A DNA stretch of 64,000 nt from positions 124,001-188,000 of the forward strand of contig JAANDG010000083.1 of NCBI GenBank assembly GCA_036852015.1. The letters run 5' to 3'. The notes beneath the pieces are model-generated. The model saw only the letters and a list, made by a program, of their open reading frames with translations. It was not told the origin of the DNA and did no database searches. Both the position numbers and the translations under genes were made by a program. Positions 44,001-54,852 of this stretch are shown piece after piece (position 1 is the stretch's first letter; the number at the start of each line of letters is the position of its first letter). The DNA is from Pelodera strongyloides (Eukaryota; Nematoda; Chromadorea; Rhabditida; Rhabditidae).

Positions 44001-46852
44001 AAAGGTTAGCATTGAAGTCATCTAAAAGTATGATCATAAACGATCGTTCTTTGACACTCTACAAAGGAATACATCACACGTTACAAAAACCAGCTGTTAT
44101 GTCGCTTTAAGTTTTTACCTTTCCCTTGTCGCCATCCCACACGAGCGCCGCACCGACGCCATTGGTACTCAACGACCGCAATCCCTTGAGAACCTGCAAC
44201 CGCACACCATCCGATATTGTAAATTTCTGAGTACGGCTTATAAAATATGCGCAAATGTTAGGCAAATGTTGCTTGGCTGATTGGCTGTAATGACAAGGCA
44301 CATCTTTCCGGGACCTAAAAAAAGATGCGCATTCTCCAAATTAAAATTCTTTTTTTTTTTCGTTAAGCATCTAAGTCAGGCTTGTGACAGGCTAGGTACA
44401 TTGTAAATATTTATAGAGGTTCATTTCCTTAATGCTCCAATTCACGCAAAACACGGCCCTCGAGGGGAATCGAACCTTGACCTCTGGCGGCGCAGTCCAT
44501 AAACTTACATCCAAATTCTTATCCAAGACGACAATGGTCCCTTTTGTGGGTGCTAGTTCATAGCAGTCGACTACTTTCAAGTATTGCCGGTACGGGTCAG
44601 TCTGGCCATCTGTAAATAGATTAGTACACATAACGTGGAAGCATTTGAGACCTTTGAAAAACCGTCGGTAAACAGTCGCCAAATGGTTTGCTCACTGCCA
44701 CAGTAGGCTAGGTCGTAAATATAGTGTTTTCTTAAAGCGAAACGCACCAACAAGTCCAACGACGTCCACAGACAACGGTCGCGATGTCTTCCGAAGGATG
44801 AGAAAATCCTACAAATATTTTTAAATCATTAATCTCGCCTTTTCACAATAATGTGCCTACCTTAGGCACGAGAAAATCACAGTAAACTTTCGACTTTCTA
44901 AAGTATTGTATATTTTTGAAAAGCGAGAATCGAACCTTTCAAATCAGTCAACTAAAGCCAAATTTTTTTTCATGGCACAAATTTCGTGACCACAAAAAGT
45001 TGCAAATGATTTAAATTATATCTTCGCTCACCGAGCTATTGCTGCGCGGCCTTCTGAACGCTTCTCCGTCGTTGTAAATATCCTCATTTTCTGATTCGCA
45101 GTCTTCACGAAGATCGTACACCGAGTCGAGTTTACACGAGTGAATCTTAAATTGTATTTATAAAAAAAAACTTTTAATTTTAGAGTTAACGGGCCATTCT
45201 CATGAAAAATCTATTTTCGGAACTTCAAAAAGTAGAGAATGGCTATAGAATATTAAATCTAAGCATCTATAACGTTTCCTGGCACTATTGTGAAGATTTT
45301 TTTGAAGAAATTTCAGGCTAACGAAACAAAACAAATAAACTACTATAAATGATATGGTCATTTCCGGTACAAGTACGAAGCCTACAATGTAACTCAAAAT
45401 AAGGTCATTATATGCAAATGTTACAGTATATTGACTACAGTAATCTCACACACTACCTGGACTTTCTTGAGCGGTTTCTTCATGAGTTGGGTGCCCAGGC
45501 TCTCACTCCTGGGTCTGCCCAGGAACTCCCGGAGACCGCTCAAGAGTGATGCTCTGGGAGTACTACTCCCGGAAAAGTGCCGGCGCCGGGGATCGCATTC
45601 GACTAGGGGAGAAAGACCTGGAATGTAAAAAATATATGAGACTTGAGACCAGAGGCCATATTCAGCACTCAATACCCCATGGGGAATTCCCCGTCTGCTT
45701 CTGTGCGTCTCTTACATTAGAATGATATTTTCTGTCCCCAGGGACTATTTCCCTGAGGGAATCGGAGTGGTGAATGTGGCCTCTGGTTCAGGGTCAGGAC
45801 AGGATGTTTAAAGCGGTAATATTCGTGGTTTCTGAAACGTAATGGACTTCTGTATTTCCATATTATTGATTCTTTTTTTGTCATCTGGAACTAGATGTCT
45901 ACTCTACTCAAGACCCTAGTTATCAGGTAGCATACTGTATTTTTCTGTATATGGCATATTTGTAGATCACAACACTTCCCACTTTCCTTGCATACTGTAT
46001 ACCGTAGTAATTATCGCCTAATTACGTGATAACTCAGTCTTCCCGGGTACACTCGACACGATATTTTGTTATTTATTTTCACCTCATCTTTTGTTCACAA
46101 CGTGCGTGTTTTCCTCAAAAAAGGGAAGGAATAACACATCAACAAACCTCTAACAAAACAACCGAAATTGTCGTTTAAAACGCGATCAAAACGATCAGAT
46201 TTCTTAAATAACAACAATATTTGTGTGTGTGGAGAAAGGTCTGGAGACACATTATTGTTTATTTACGACGAGGAACAAAACACGGCGCTACAAAGGGAAA
46301 GTGGAGACTAACTAACTCTTGTAAGCCTCATAAGCCTAAGTAAGACAAAGCATAAGTAAGTTCAAGTCTACGCCTTAGTTCCCGGTATAGTTGCAATCGG
46401 GAAACATTTCCAGAAAATAAGAAGATATTCACTGTAAAGATCGGCTACAAATTGGAAGTTCTGGCACCATCGAGACTGTTAATAGGGTCAATTAGATACA
46501 CTCGACTCATTAATAATTACCATCCCCATTCCAATTGCCCCCGCGTGATAAGTCAGGCGAACAATTTGATACCCCCGTACGGAGAAGCATTCTACGAAGC
46601 TGTAGGAAGCAAGAAACTACACCGCGTAACCGAGTGGAATTGAACCCCTGGCCCATCGTCTGAGAGACAGACGCGGTATCCACTCGGCCACCAGCACCAT
46701 CAAGAATAATATAATCGTATCACCCATCATCCAATAATATTCAAAAATTTACACCCACCGTTAATTGCCGCCGAAGCGTTTATAGGACTTGTCACTGCGG
46801 CTCTAGGAGATGCGGGAGACTGTGGTGACGTCCGGTAGACATTACTAGGCAT
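41032..46852 (-). CDS. AMPK gamma-like subunit, four CBS repeats, divergent nucleotide sites
   Basis: Fifteen phase-matched exons (46852-46759, 45617-45457, 45145-45032, 44808-44748, 44609-44509, 44193-44119, 44021-43894, 43577-43451, 43305-43222, 42916-42832, 42478-42411, 42092-42006, 41685-41623, 41311-41237, 41079-41032) give 456 residues. Gamma subunits bind AMP/ATP and regulate the AMP-activated kinase. Residues 1-143 are a Ser/Pro/Arg-rich extension. CBS1 begins CYELAPTKGTIVVLD and includes NGVGAALVWD and MLTFTDFF. CBS2 has SQIHRVAVMDEQ and LYILNIRRVL. CBS3 has FRLSSLPVLNEKG. CBS4 has CRCMFVVDQN and ACVSLSDLL. His259-Arg260 of CBS2 and Arg333 of CBS3 are kept, but the CBS1 Arg is Gly191 and the CBS4 His-Arg pair reads Arg-Cys. 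This resembles the divergent nematode gamma paralogues (aakg-4/aakg-5 type), although the exact orthologue is uncertain. Confidence 0.88.
42532..42701. repeat. Family C hairpin MITE, copy 3
   Basis: TTAAAGCGAAATGCTAGCC to GGGGCTAGCATTTCGCTTTAA, TTAA ends. It lies in the AMPK gamma intron between exons 42916-42832 and 42478-42411, beginning 53 bases from the latter's acceptor. Confidence 0.92.
44440..44500 (-). pseudogene. tRNA-like B-box fragment in AMPK gamma intron
   Basis: On the minus strand GAGGTCAAGGTTCGATTCCCC looks like a tRNA variable-loop and T-arm region next to the donor of exon 44609-44509. No D arm or acceptor pairing is evident. Confidence 0.3.
45650..45786. repeat. Family G element, copy 2
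   Basis: CAGAGGCCATATTCAGCACT and GGTGAATGTGGCCTCTG are inverted ends, with inner CCATGGGGAATTCCCC and CCCCAGGGACTATTTCCCTG. It lies in intron 1 of the AMPK gamma gene. Confidence 0.7.
46620..46700 (-). pseudogene. tRNA-like sequence in AMPK gamma intron 1
   Basis: On the minus strand GTGGCCGAGTGGATACCGCG is an A-box-like word of Leu/Ser type, GTCTGTCTCTCAGAC an anticodon-like hairpin and GGGGTTCAATTCC a B box. The acceptor strands do not pair, so I treat it as a tRNA-derived relic. Confidence 0.4.
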
Positions 46853-46854
46853 CT

Positions 46855-47023
46855 TTAAAGGGATATTGTACTTGGTTTGTGAATGGTAAACTGCATTCCC
46901 ATGTGTTACATGCAAACTGTGTTCCATTCTGTGCCGGAACAGAATCGCAAACGGTTTGCGTATTATACATGGCAATGCAGTTGTCGAGCATACGCTTCAC
47001 AAAACGCGCACCATACCGCTTTA
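46855..47023. repeat. Family D hairpin MITE abutting the AMPK gamma start codon
   Basis: TTAAAGGGATATTGTACTTG at the left and CGCGCACCATACCGCTTTA at the right, with GGTAAACTGCATTCCCATG and CATGGCAATGCAGTTG-type inner arms. Read on the minus strand it ends ...CCCTTTAA, and AG|ATG follows at once. Confidence 0.7.
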
Positions 47024-47229
47024 CCATTACAACATAAGAGTAATAATTGGAAACCAGATATTGTAATAATAAAACGGAATGAACAACTAATAAATAACAA
47101 TAAAACGAGGAAAATAATATAAAAGGTCGAGATAACAACAATAAAACACGGAGTAAACAACGAATGGCAATAAAAATAGGAAAACATTAATATATGTGGA
47201 ACAGTGGAACCACTGTTTAGTTCATCTAT

Positions 47230-47335
47230 AAACTTTAAAGGGGTATGCTACATGATTTGTAAGTGGTAAACGGCATTCCCTTCTGGCGTTTTATTCTGTG
47301 CCAGAAGTGAACAGAATGGCAACGAATTATTAAAA
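47230..47335. repeat. Half of a family D element
   Basis: TTTAAAGGGGTATGCTACATGATTTGTAAG resembles the left arm of 46855-47023 (GTGGTAAACGGCATTCCC), but no right terminus follows. Confidence 0.5.
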
Positions 47336-47484
47336 ACATTTATATGATGACTGTCCCATTGAAGTCTTATCAAAAATTAAACATTAGTTATTATGATTTT
47401 AAGATAAAAATAAGGAAGAAAACAAAACCGCAGACATTAACAAATAGACGTAGTACGAAGGCGCGCGCGTTGAAAAGTGCAACG

Positions 47485-47500
47485 TGGAGAGAGACAGAGA

Positions 47501-47554
<54 letters not shown>

Positions 47555-47705
47555 GGAGGGAGGGAGGGAGGGGGGGGAGAGGGGAGGAGAGGGAGGGGAG
47601 AGAGAGAGAGAAAGAGGGGAAGGGAGGGAGAGAGAGAGGAACGGAGGAAGGGAACGAGAGGGGTAGGTAGATGGGGAGAGAGAGACCAAGAGACCGAGAG
47701 ACAAA
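47485..47705 (+). repeat. AG/GGGAG microsatellite, about 220 bp
   Basis: GAGAGACAGAGA, GAGAGAGA and GGGAGGGAGGGAGG blocks follow one another, purine-only on the plus strand for about 200 bases with rare C and T. Confidence 0.9.
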
Positions 47706-47884
47706 AAAAATGTTACTACAATGAATCTTTAAAGGGTAAAGTGATGCAAATGGAAAATATAGTTCGAGACTATTATTTTTAGTATAATTTAAGGGCAATT
47801 GTAAAAGACAGACATATCTCACAAAACAACGTACTATGAGACAACTACGGTTTCCAAACAAAAATCCATTCGCACAGGCTTGGG

Positions 47885-48010
47885 CGTTTAAACGAACATC
47901 TGCATTCCTATGTATTTATGCTCATAAGTGAGCAAACTCATTTACATATGATGCATGGGAATGCAGCTATGAAAAATCCGTTTCAAAAACCGGCTGGTAT
48001 ACCGCTTTAA
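47885..48010. repeat. Family A/D hybrid hairpin element
   Basis: GTTTAAACGAACATCTGCATTCC on the left and GGAATGCAGC...GTTTCAAAAACCGGCTGGTATACCGCTTTAA on the right. The right end combines the GAAAC...CCGG word of family A with the ATACCGC end of family D. Confidence 0.6.
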
Positions 48011-48275
48011 CAAAATGTATTTTACATGAGCAACATGATGAAGCATCATTGCTTGTCGCTTGCACGTACATTGAAGCAACAGAGTGTACATAATAAAGTA
48101 CTCTATTGAACGTTGAAGAATCTAGTGTCGTTGAAGAACGGAGAGGTACGCGGACGCGTCACCAGCCCCGTCCAGCGACGGAACCGCACACTTTTGGATA
48201 GTCGCGCTGTTTTCTATGACAATGGACATGGTTACAATTTACAATTGTTATTTTACGCATCGGCATAGTAGGCAT

Positions 48276-48545
48276 GTGGGACTGTACATGGGGGACTACC
48301 GGAGGAAACGGAGGAACCATTTGGTGACGGTTCACTGGGTTTTTTGGGCCAACCCATTTTGCGACCACTTGGTGACTGAACCGTGGTCAAGTTTCATCGA
48401 AAATCGTCGTAAACTGGTCACTGAATGGTCACAAAGTTGTGACTAACCAGTCACCAAAGACTAACCAGTTTTAGGTGAAAAACATTTGGTGACGTGCCAA
48501 CGACGGCTTTTTCTGTGGTTTCGCCAATTTCTCCGTTTTCCTGCG
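48276..48545. repeat. Family L inverted element (CCATTTGGTGACGG)
   Basis: Left end GTACATGGGGGACTACCGGA and AACGGAGGAACCATTTGGTG; right end CTCCGTTTTCCTGCGTACAT. Inside, GGTCACTGAATGGTCAC and GTGACTAACCAGTCACC are repeated. A related element is at 57360-57505 and a terminal fragment near 23825-23880. Confidence 0.55.
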
Positions 48546-48841
48546 TACATTTACAATTTTAGACTTGCGCTCTCTATCTCTAGCTTCTCAAACGGAACCT
48601 TTACACCTTTGAACATTTGATCATTTAAATCTATAAAAAAATTTCTTGATGCATTCAGATAGGGTACTGTAAAGGTGAAGGAAAGGTGATATTTGCTTAG
48701 AAGTACCCGGCAAAACCGTGAAGAATAACGTTGTATTTACCCTTCTTCTGCCGACGAAATTCAAATGTCAACAATGCGAAAAAAGGATGTGTTTTGAAAA
48801 GGAGGACATGAAAACACTTCATTACCAAATGTTTGGGGGAA

Positions 48842-48956
48842 AGAGAGAGAGCGCGCGAGAGGATTCAGAGATAGAGAGAGAGAGGATTCAGAGATAGAGA
48901 GAGAGGATTGAGAGAGAGAGGATTCTGAGATAGAGAGAGAGAGAGGATTCAGAGAT

Positions 48957-49006
<50 letters not shown>

Positions 49007-49010
49007 TCGC
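48842..49010 (+). repeat. Microsatellite of GAGAGAGGATTCAGAGATA units
   Basis: Five or so units of AG repeat ending GGATTCAGAGATA precede a pure AG tract. This is a compound microsatellite with a period of about 24 bases. Confidence 0.8.
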
Positions 49011-49376
49011 TAGACCTACACTACCATATTCAATAGACAATATAACACCTATGAATTTTTGATTTGTTTTCCTGTGTGTATTATAGTAAACTTTCAACAC
49101 ATACGTTGTAAAAGGGCTTTTATGGTGGTACAAAGAACGACGAAATGTTTTCAAATAACATGACGAAATCATAGTCTGTTGTAGTAATAATAATTTAGAT
49201 TTGTATAATAATCGTAGTAATAACAAAATTTATAGTAACAAATATGACAATACAAATAACGACGAATTGTATTCAATCCCATGGGAAATGATGATGTTAT
49301 AGTTATAAATCTAAGTTTGGTTGTATCGTCTGCTGCGAAGAACACATGTATGTACAGTGCACCACGTAAGTTTAAA

Positions 49377-49516
49377 CCAGTATTGTACTATTCTCGGAAA
49401 TCTGCATATGATAGGCAAAACCTATGTATCCTATGTAAATTACCGGATGCCGGGCGGACACCAAATTTGCATAGGATATGTAGGATTTGCGTTTCACATT
49501 CGAACTTCCCAAAGTA
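49377..49516. repeat. Decayed family C hairpin, copy 4
   Basis: TCTGCATATGATAGGCAAAACC and CATAGGATATGTAGGATTTGCG with TATGTATCCTATG words match family C arms, but the GCTAGCCCC termini are lost. Confidence 0.65.
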
Positions 49517-49929
49517 AGTACAATAAGGCACAGCTTGGATGAAATTTTTGGAAAAATCATGCCGAAAACAACCCGATCGAACATGGCGAAAACCCCAAAC
49601 TTGAAGATATTAAGCGCGCACGAAGAAACCTATCTACGCGTTCATTGAATATACTATAACTAGAGTAATACGGAAGGACGAGTATGAAATTCTACATCAT
49701 GATATAATTATAAGTTACGCTCCTAAACCTAAGCGCCACTGCGATACCTGGCCATTCATAAATGATATATAGCCTGGTACAGCCGAGAACCTCTGTGAAT
49801 CACCTTTGAGTAAAAAAGATTATAAAAAGAAAAAGATCGTTGACCGTGAAAATTCAGTATGCAAATCTCGTAGCCGCTGACCTCATAGGGGACGCTTTTC
49901 AAAAAATTCGCTTATGGAAGTGAACGAGT

Positions 49930-49992
49930 TTAGGCTTAAGCTTAGGCTTAGGCTTAGGCTTAGGCTTAGGCTTAGGCTTAGGCTTAGGCTAG
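49930..49992 (+). repeat. Interstitial (TTAGGC)n array
   Basis: About nine tandem TTAGGC units, the nematode telomere repeat, ending in GGCTAGGCTCAG. It is the cleanest of three such arrays in the window (also 34826-34862 and about 63840-63880). Confidence 0.9.
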
Positions 49993-50175
49993 GCTCAGTT
50001 TCGAGCGCTAGTAAACATTTCTCTCTGCAGCTCATTCACACCTCCTTTTTTAAACTCTATTGTCAATTATCATTCGGACGTATTGATTAAAAAAACTGTG
50101 TTTTGAATGAAAATTACGGTAACATCTGAGTATCTGGTATTCTTTGAATAATAAGAGAAATTATATTTTTTCCTA

Positions 50176-50356
50176 TCAAAGCGAAATACCGGCCGGTTTT
50201 TGAAACGCATCGTGGACAACTGAATTCTTACGTATTTATGCAAAGTTCCTCGAATTTAGCTCGAATTTTTATTCTAATTTATGTTCATTTGCATAGCTGC
50301 ATAAGAATACTGACGTATTCGATGTGTTTCAAAAACCGGCCGATGTTTCGCTCTAA
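50176..50356. repeat. Family A hairpin MITE, copy 7
   Basis: AAAGCGAAATACCGGCCGG to CCGGCCGATGTTTCGCTCTAA. TTAA is mutated at both ends (TCAA, CTAA), so the copy is older than most. Confidence 0.85.
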
Positions 50357-50954
50357 GAAGATTAATTATGTAAATAATGCCAGTGAAAATTCAGTGCGAA
50401 GATTCCAATTATAAGCAAAAGTTCACATGGGAACAATCATTATAAAATGCCACTTTTAGCGGAAATCGTTTAAAAAATCTGTTAATACTAATTAATTTTA
50501 TAATTGTAAAATTCGTCACTTATAATTTATATATAATAATCTACAATTATCTACATGTTTGAATGATTCATTACAGAAAGCATGACATGTGATTTCATTA
50601 CCAAACGAACCTAAAAATATGGTCATATATCTAGAAAAACTGTTTGTTTTTCGCTAAAAACTCGCCCCAACTAATGTTGTAACCGCAAATAAAATTAACC
50701 AAGAGAGCAATACACACGAAAATTTGGGTTTCTACGAACCAAGGTCATTTAGAAGCTATTTCGAGCAAAAAAGGATAAGCTTATTCTCTAAAATAGAGAG
50801 AGAGAGAGCGAGAAAGAGAGAGAGAGACGAAGTAAAATATATGTTGTAACAAAATATTATTTTCAAAAATTCTGGAAAATATTATGAAATTGTTTCTGTC
50901 TAAGCAAAAGTCCACTACTTGGAGTTTGAAGCATACTTGAGGTACTCAGAGTAT

Positions 50955-50973
50955 ATTAGAGAGAGAGAGGGGT

Positions 50974-51023
<50 letters not shown>

Positions 51024-51055
51024 TGTGAGAGAGTGAGAGAGAGTGAGAGAGTGCT
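50955..51055 (+). repeat. AG microsatellite
   Basis: GAGAGAGA for about 60 bases followed by GAATGTGTGAGAGAGTGAGAGAGTG. Other AG tracts nearby are at 50798-50830 and 51790-51895. Confidence 0.85.
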
Positions 51056-51526
51056 TATGAATGAAGTATTTTGGTTGTGTTTTTCAATACTTTTCAAGAG
51101 TTTCCGGACTATTTCGGCCACAAATATCCGAACACCTGGAATATTTAGACTACACGGCATGAATTACAACATATTAGGAAAGGGCACAATATGTGCTTGA
51201 TTTATCTATATTTACTCGTGATTTAGAATCAAATTAGCTACCAGATGACTTAGTGAATAACATGCAATTTTATAAATTAAAGCAATGATGAAACTCAGTG
51301 CTTATGTCGCACCCCGAATGCAAGGTTTGGCGAAGGTGCGGCGCACGTGCCGCTCTTTAGGGCCCATTAGCATAACGCGCCACAAATTGCGCCACATGGA
51401 CATGTGTGCTAACTAATGGAGGTATTACATTTCAACATTCAAAAAGTAGAGAAACATTGATACTGCACTAACATTCTATGAAATAGTACTTGGCGTGGGT
51501 CATTCATTCCATAATCAAAACATAAC

Positions 51527-51626
51527 ATATATAGTATATATATATATATATAGATTTATATAGATATATCTATATATATATTATATATAGATATATAATA
51601 TATAATATAGATATATATATATATTA
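51527..51626. repeat. AT-rich palindromic tract (TATATAGATATA)
   Basis: TATATATATATAGATTTATATAG, TCTATATATATATTATATATAG and ATATTATATAT words alternate so that almost any part can pair with its neighbour. 100 bases, almost free of G and C. Confidence 0.85.
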
Positions 51627-52139
51627 TGAGTATAATGACGTACAATTAGGCAAACAGCGGCGAATACCCAAAGATAGCTGCTAAAATAAACGTGGACAAG
51701 TGAGGATAGAAAGAAATAGACTAATAGAAAAAACAGTCACAGTGAGCATTGTCTATGGTACATCCGGAAGATAAACTTTTACTCGATACATTTAGAGAGA
51801 GAGTGAAGAGAGACAAGAAAGAGAGAGAGAGGGAGAGAGAGAGAGATATTAGGGAGAGAGAGATAGTGAAGAGGGAGAGGGAGAGGGAGGGAGAATATAT
51901 AATGGAAGCTGTTATGAGTTTTGCTCGGCGTAAAAGATCGGAGATCTATGCAAAGTGATAAAACCATGAAAGGTTCTAGGGAGTGCTCAAAAATGGAGAA
52001 CGCTGAGAAGCAAATAATGTTAGAGACAAATTTAACCGAAGAGATGTCAGAGAGGAAAAGACATCAAATATGATTGATGGGTGTGGTGGATTCATGGACA
52101 GGGAAATTAGTCGACAGTGCGAAAAAAATATGAAAATGA

Positions 52140-52169
52140 GGCGAGAGAGAGAGTCAGACAGACAGAGAG

Positions 52170-52207
<38 letters not shown>

Positions 52208-52220
52208 GAGAGAGAGAGCA
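52140..52220 (+). repeat. AG microsatellite with GACAGACAG
   Basis: GAGAGTCAGACAGACAGAGAGACAC followed by a pure AG run. Confidence 0.85.
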
Positions 52221-52277
52221 TATACGAATATCCAAAACTACGAATGCACGACTTTAATAAGAAAAAATTGGTACAAA

Positions 52278-52535
52278 GGCCAGACTCGAACTCCAACGCA
52301 CTCGACGCGGGTTCAAGTCTGGCCCGCGACAACTTTGAAACCACCACCCGGCGAGGGAATCATGGGGGATTCCTCCTGGCCCTAGCCCGAAGACGTCGAG
52401 CAATTTGCCTTCTGGAACTCGTCGCCTAATGCTCAGGACCGCTGCTATCAAGTCATAAGCTCACTTTGAAACTCTATTGCACCACCGTTGAATTTTCGCT
52501 GTTGAAGCGTGTAAGATTTATTTATATTTATGTAA
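52278..52535 (+). repeat. SINE-like element S, copy 2
   Basis: The head CGACGCGGGTTCAAGTCTGG resembles a tRNA T arm. The body CCACCCGGCGAGGGAATCAT, AGCCCGAAGACGTCGAGCAA and ATGCTCAGGACCGCTG matches 6840-6975. The tail ends in ATTTATTTATATTTATG. Confidence 0.65.
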
Positions 52536-53454
52536 AGTGGCGGTATTTCTTTATTTTAGATATATACAGTGAAAAGTAATAGTAAAAGTAATGAGCCTAG
52601 AAAAGGGTTGCCCCCATATTTGGACCAACAATAGGACCCGCCAGAGTTAATTGCCTTTTGGTGTGTCGCTAAACCATGAGCCGTGTTTTTTAATTAAATG
52701 AAACAAGAGTCATTTTTCGAGAGGAATCCCATCACATGCTCTAGTCACAGCTGCGCAAACACGCGTGAAATTATTGAAACGCACGAAAAGCTCGGAAAGT
52801 CAACTAGAATCTTTTTATGCACTAAAATGTGAGAAAATAACACACGAGATTATTTACTAGATATAAGGTCAGGGCCAGGCCCATTCAAAAAGTTTTCCAG
52901 AAAGTTACCGTAAGCAAGGTGTATAAGTGCATTAGCGAGACTGAGACTTAAAGGATCGCAGTTATCAATCAATAAATATAAAAACAGATCTAGAAAAATA
53001 CCTTTCCAATACCGATTTACTGAACGTTTATCACAGGGAAAGAAATCCTTCGGATGAGTTTTGATTTTAGACAAAATGGGGTGTTTTCTAAATCGCAGTG
53101 GGACTTGGCCGGTTGCCAATGATGACAAAACAAAGAAAAACCGTGGATGAGGGAAAGTGGTGCTCTACTGTCTCAGTTGTCTTTATCATACTGTACGTTA
53201 TCAGAACACAACCGAGGGGACTTCTTTCCCGGGGTTAAATTTTCAGTAAATTGACACAGTAAATGTATGTTTCTATGTACCTTTTTATGTTTATGGATAA
53301 TTGAAGTAAAAATACGAATTTGAAGTGACTGCGATCCTTTAAATTTACCATATAAAATTAGAAATACAGAAGCGAATAAGGCATTAAAGCGAAACAATGG
53401 CCGGTTTTCTAAACGCAGCATGGACATCTTCGTTCTTACGTGTTTATGCTAACA

Positions 53455-53995
53455 ACGAAACTCAAGAGTTGCGCGCGGCAACAGTTTGGGGGTGTTTCCC
53501 GCAAAAGAATTTGATGCGCGCATTGTTTTTTTCCCGCAAAAGAATTTGATGCAAAAGTTTTTCCACCGACTCCGGTTGCCGTTTTGGTGCGGGAAACACC
53601 CCCAAACTGTTGCGGGAAACACCCCCAAACCGTTGCCGAAAAGGTGCGGAAACGGTGCGGGAAAAGTAGCAACTGCAAGAAGAGAGCAGCGTGTTGGATT
53701 CGAACCCTACACTCTTATTAGATAGTTTCTCTGAACAGCGCCTTAGACCACTCGGCCACACAAGACATGTGAGACCTGTGCTTGCGGAAAAATATTAGTA
53801 CAACAACTGCACTTACGGCAGATCCTTCGTTGCGCGCCGCACCATTTCCGCACCGTTTCCGCACCTTTTCGGGAAACACTTTGCGCGCCATTTCTATTCC
53901 GCGCGCATTTTGTTTTCCATTCCTTTGCGGTGCGCATTTTGTTTCCCGAAATGGTGCGGCGCGCAACCCATCGGCTCTCAGTGAAGCGGTGTCGA
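53455..53995. repeat. Family K: CG-rich palindromic repeat, copy 2
   Basis: AACTCAAGAGTTGCGCGCGG at the left and GCGCGCAACCCATCGGCTCTCAGTG at the right match both ends of 22075-22320. Inside are AAGAATTTGATGC twice, facing CGGGAAACACC/GGTGTTTCCCG words, and CGCACC(A/G)TTTCCGCACC repeats. A tRNA-like core occupies about 53690-53768. Confidence 0.7.
53688..53768 (-). pseudogene. tRNA-Leu/Ser-like sequence inside family K
   Basis: On the minus strand TGTGGCCGAGTGGTCTAAGG is a textbook class II A box, and TAGGGTTCGAATCCAACACG a B box, 80 bases overall. The anticodon stem (GTT/AAC) and acceptor pair poorly, so it is probably a tRNA-derived promoter captured by the repeat. Confidence 0.4.
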
Positions 53996-54749
53996 ACTGG
54001 GGTCGATTTTTTATTCTAATTATGCTTATTGGCATATGATACGTAAGGATACGATGCGTTTCAAAAACCGACGGTATTTCATTTTAAAGTTAAAGTTACG
54101 GTTACGGTATCAGAACTAACATAATTAAAAGTAATATATTGGAATATCGGGCCGGTAACTTGACAGCAATAACAAAACTCCCCAGACAGTTAAAAGAGCG
54201 AGCTATGGAAAACACTATGTAGACCAAACCCAGACACTTGCGTGAGCTGAATTTTTACTGCAATCCACTTTGTTTGATATATGTTGTGTGCTGTTGGTGG
54301 ATTTATGGGAAAATTGTGCATCAACTTAAACAAAACCTCTCCAACTTAAAAAATCGTAAAAAAAATCGCTTAGAAAAATCGAATCATGATTTAATCGAAT
54401 CAAATACGTACACTGAAATAAGAAATTCTGCAAATTGATTTCTTATTTTCAATTCTTATTTCATGATGGTAAGTTTCAAAGTTCGACAAGTGTAGCTAAA
54501 ATAATGAAGAAATACAACGTCGACAAAGACAACCAAACAAAAATCACCAAATTACGTAGTTGCTTATCCTTAGATTCAAATAATAGGTCAAAATAGCAGA
54601 TCATCATGGATAGAGGTAAGCCACCTCTGGTAGCGGTCTACCGGTGCGATGAGGTCTACCACCTACCTAAGGTAACCTAAGCTAGACCTCTCCCCAGGCT
54701 GGTATCACATACACTGGTAGGCTTTTCACTGCGTTGGAAGGTAGACCTG

Positions 54750-54852
54750 CAGAGCCGATATTCACCACCAATTCCCCATGGGGATGCTATTTCTGTCCCC
54801 GGGGAATATATTCCCGAGGGAATCGGAGTGGTGGATACCGAATACAGCCTCT
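54750..54852. repeat. Family G element, copy 3
   Basis: GCAGAGCCGATATTCACCACC and GGTGGATACCGAATACAGCC ends, inner ATTCCCCATGGGGA and CCCCGGGGAATATATTCCCG. Confidence 0.65.

Larger units (their letters stand above)
53384..54087. repeat. Family A MITE split by a CG-rich family K insertion
   Basis: The left part TTAAAGCGAAACAATGGCC...GTTTATGCTAAC ends at about 53453. The right part resumes near 54007 with TTTTTATTCTAATTATG and closes GATGCGTTTCAAAAACC...TTTCATTTTAA at 54087. Between them lie about 545 bases of the CG-rich family K repeat and a tRNA-like segment, so one element has been inserted into the other. Confidence 0.75.

Noticed and set aside
44610..44747. Read-through of the AMPK gamma frame ILSSFGRHRDRCLWTSLDLL into a longer exon
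   Set aside because: It disagrees in phase with both neighbours; the shorter exon ending at 44748 fits both sides.
47391..47861. 156-codon Ser/Leu-rich frame and its Arg/Glu counterparts; similar frames over other AG tracts (33107-33380, 59264-59569, 60386-60778)
   Set aside because: These are open only because AG/TC repeats lack stop codons; they show no splice context or domains.
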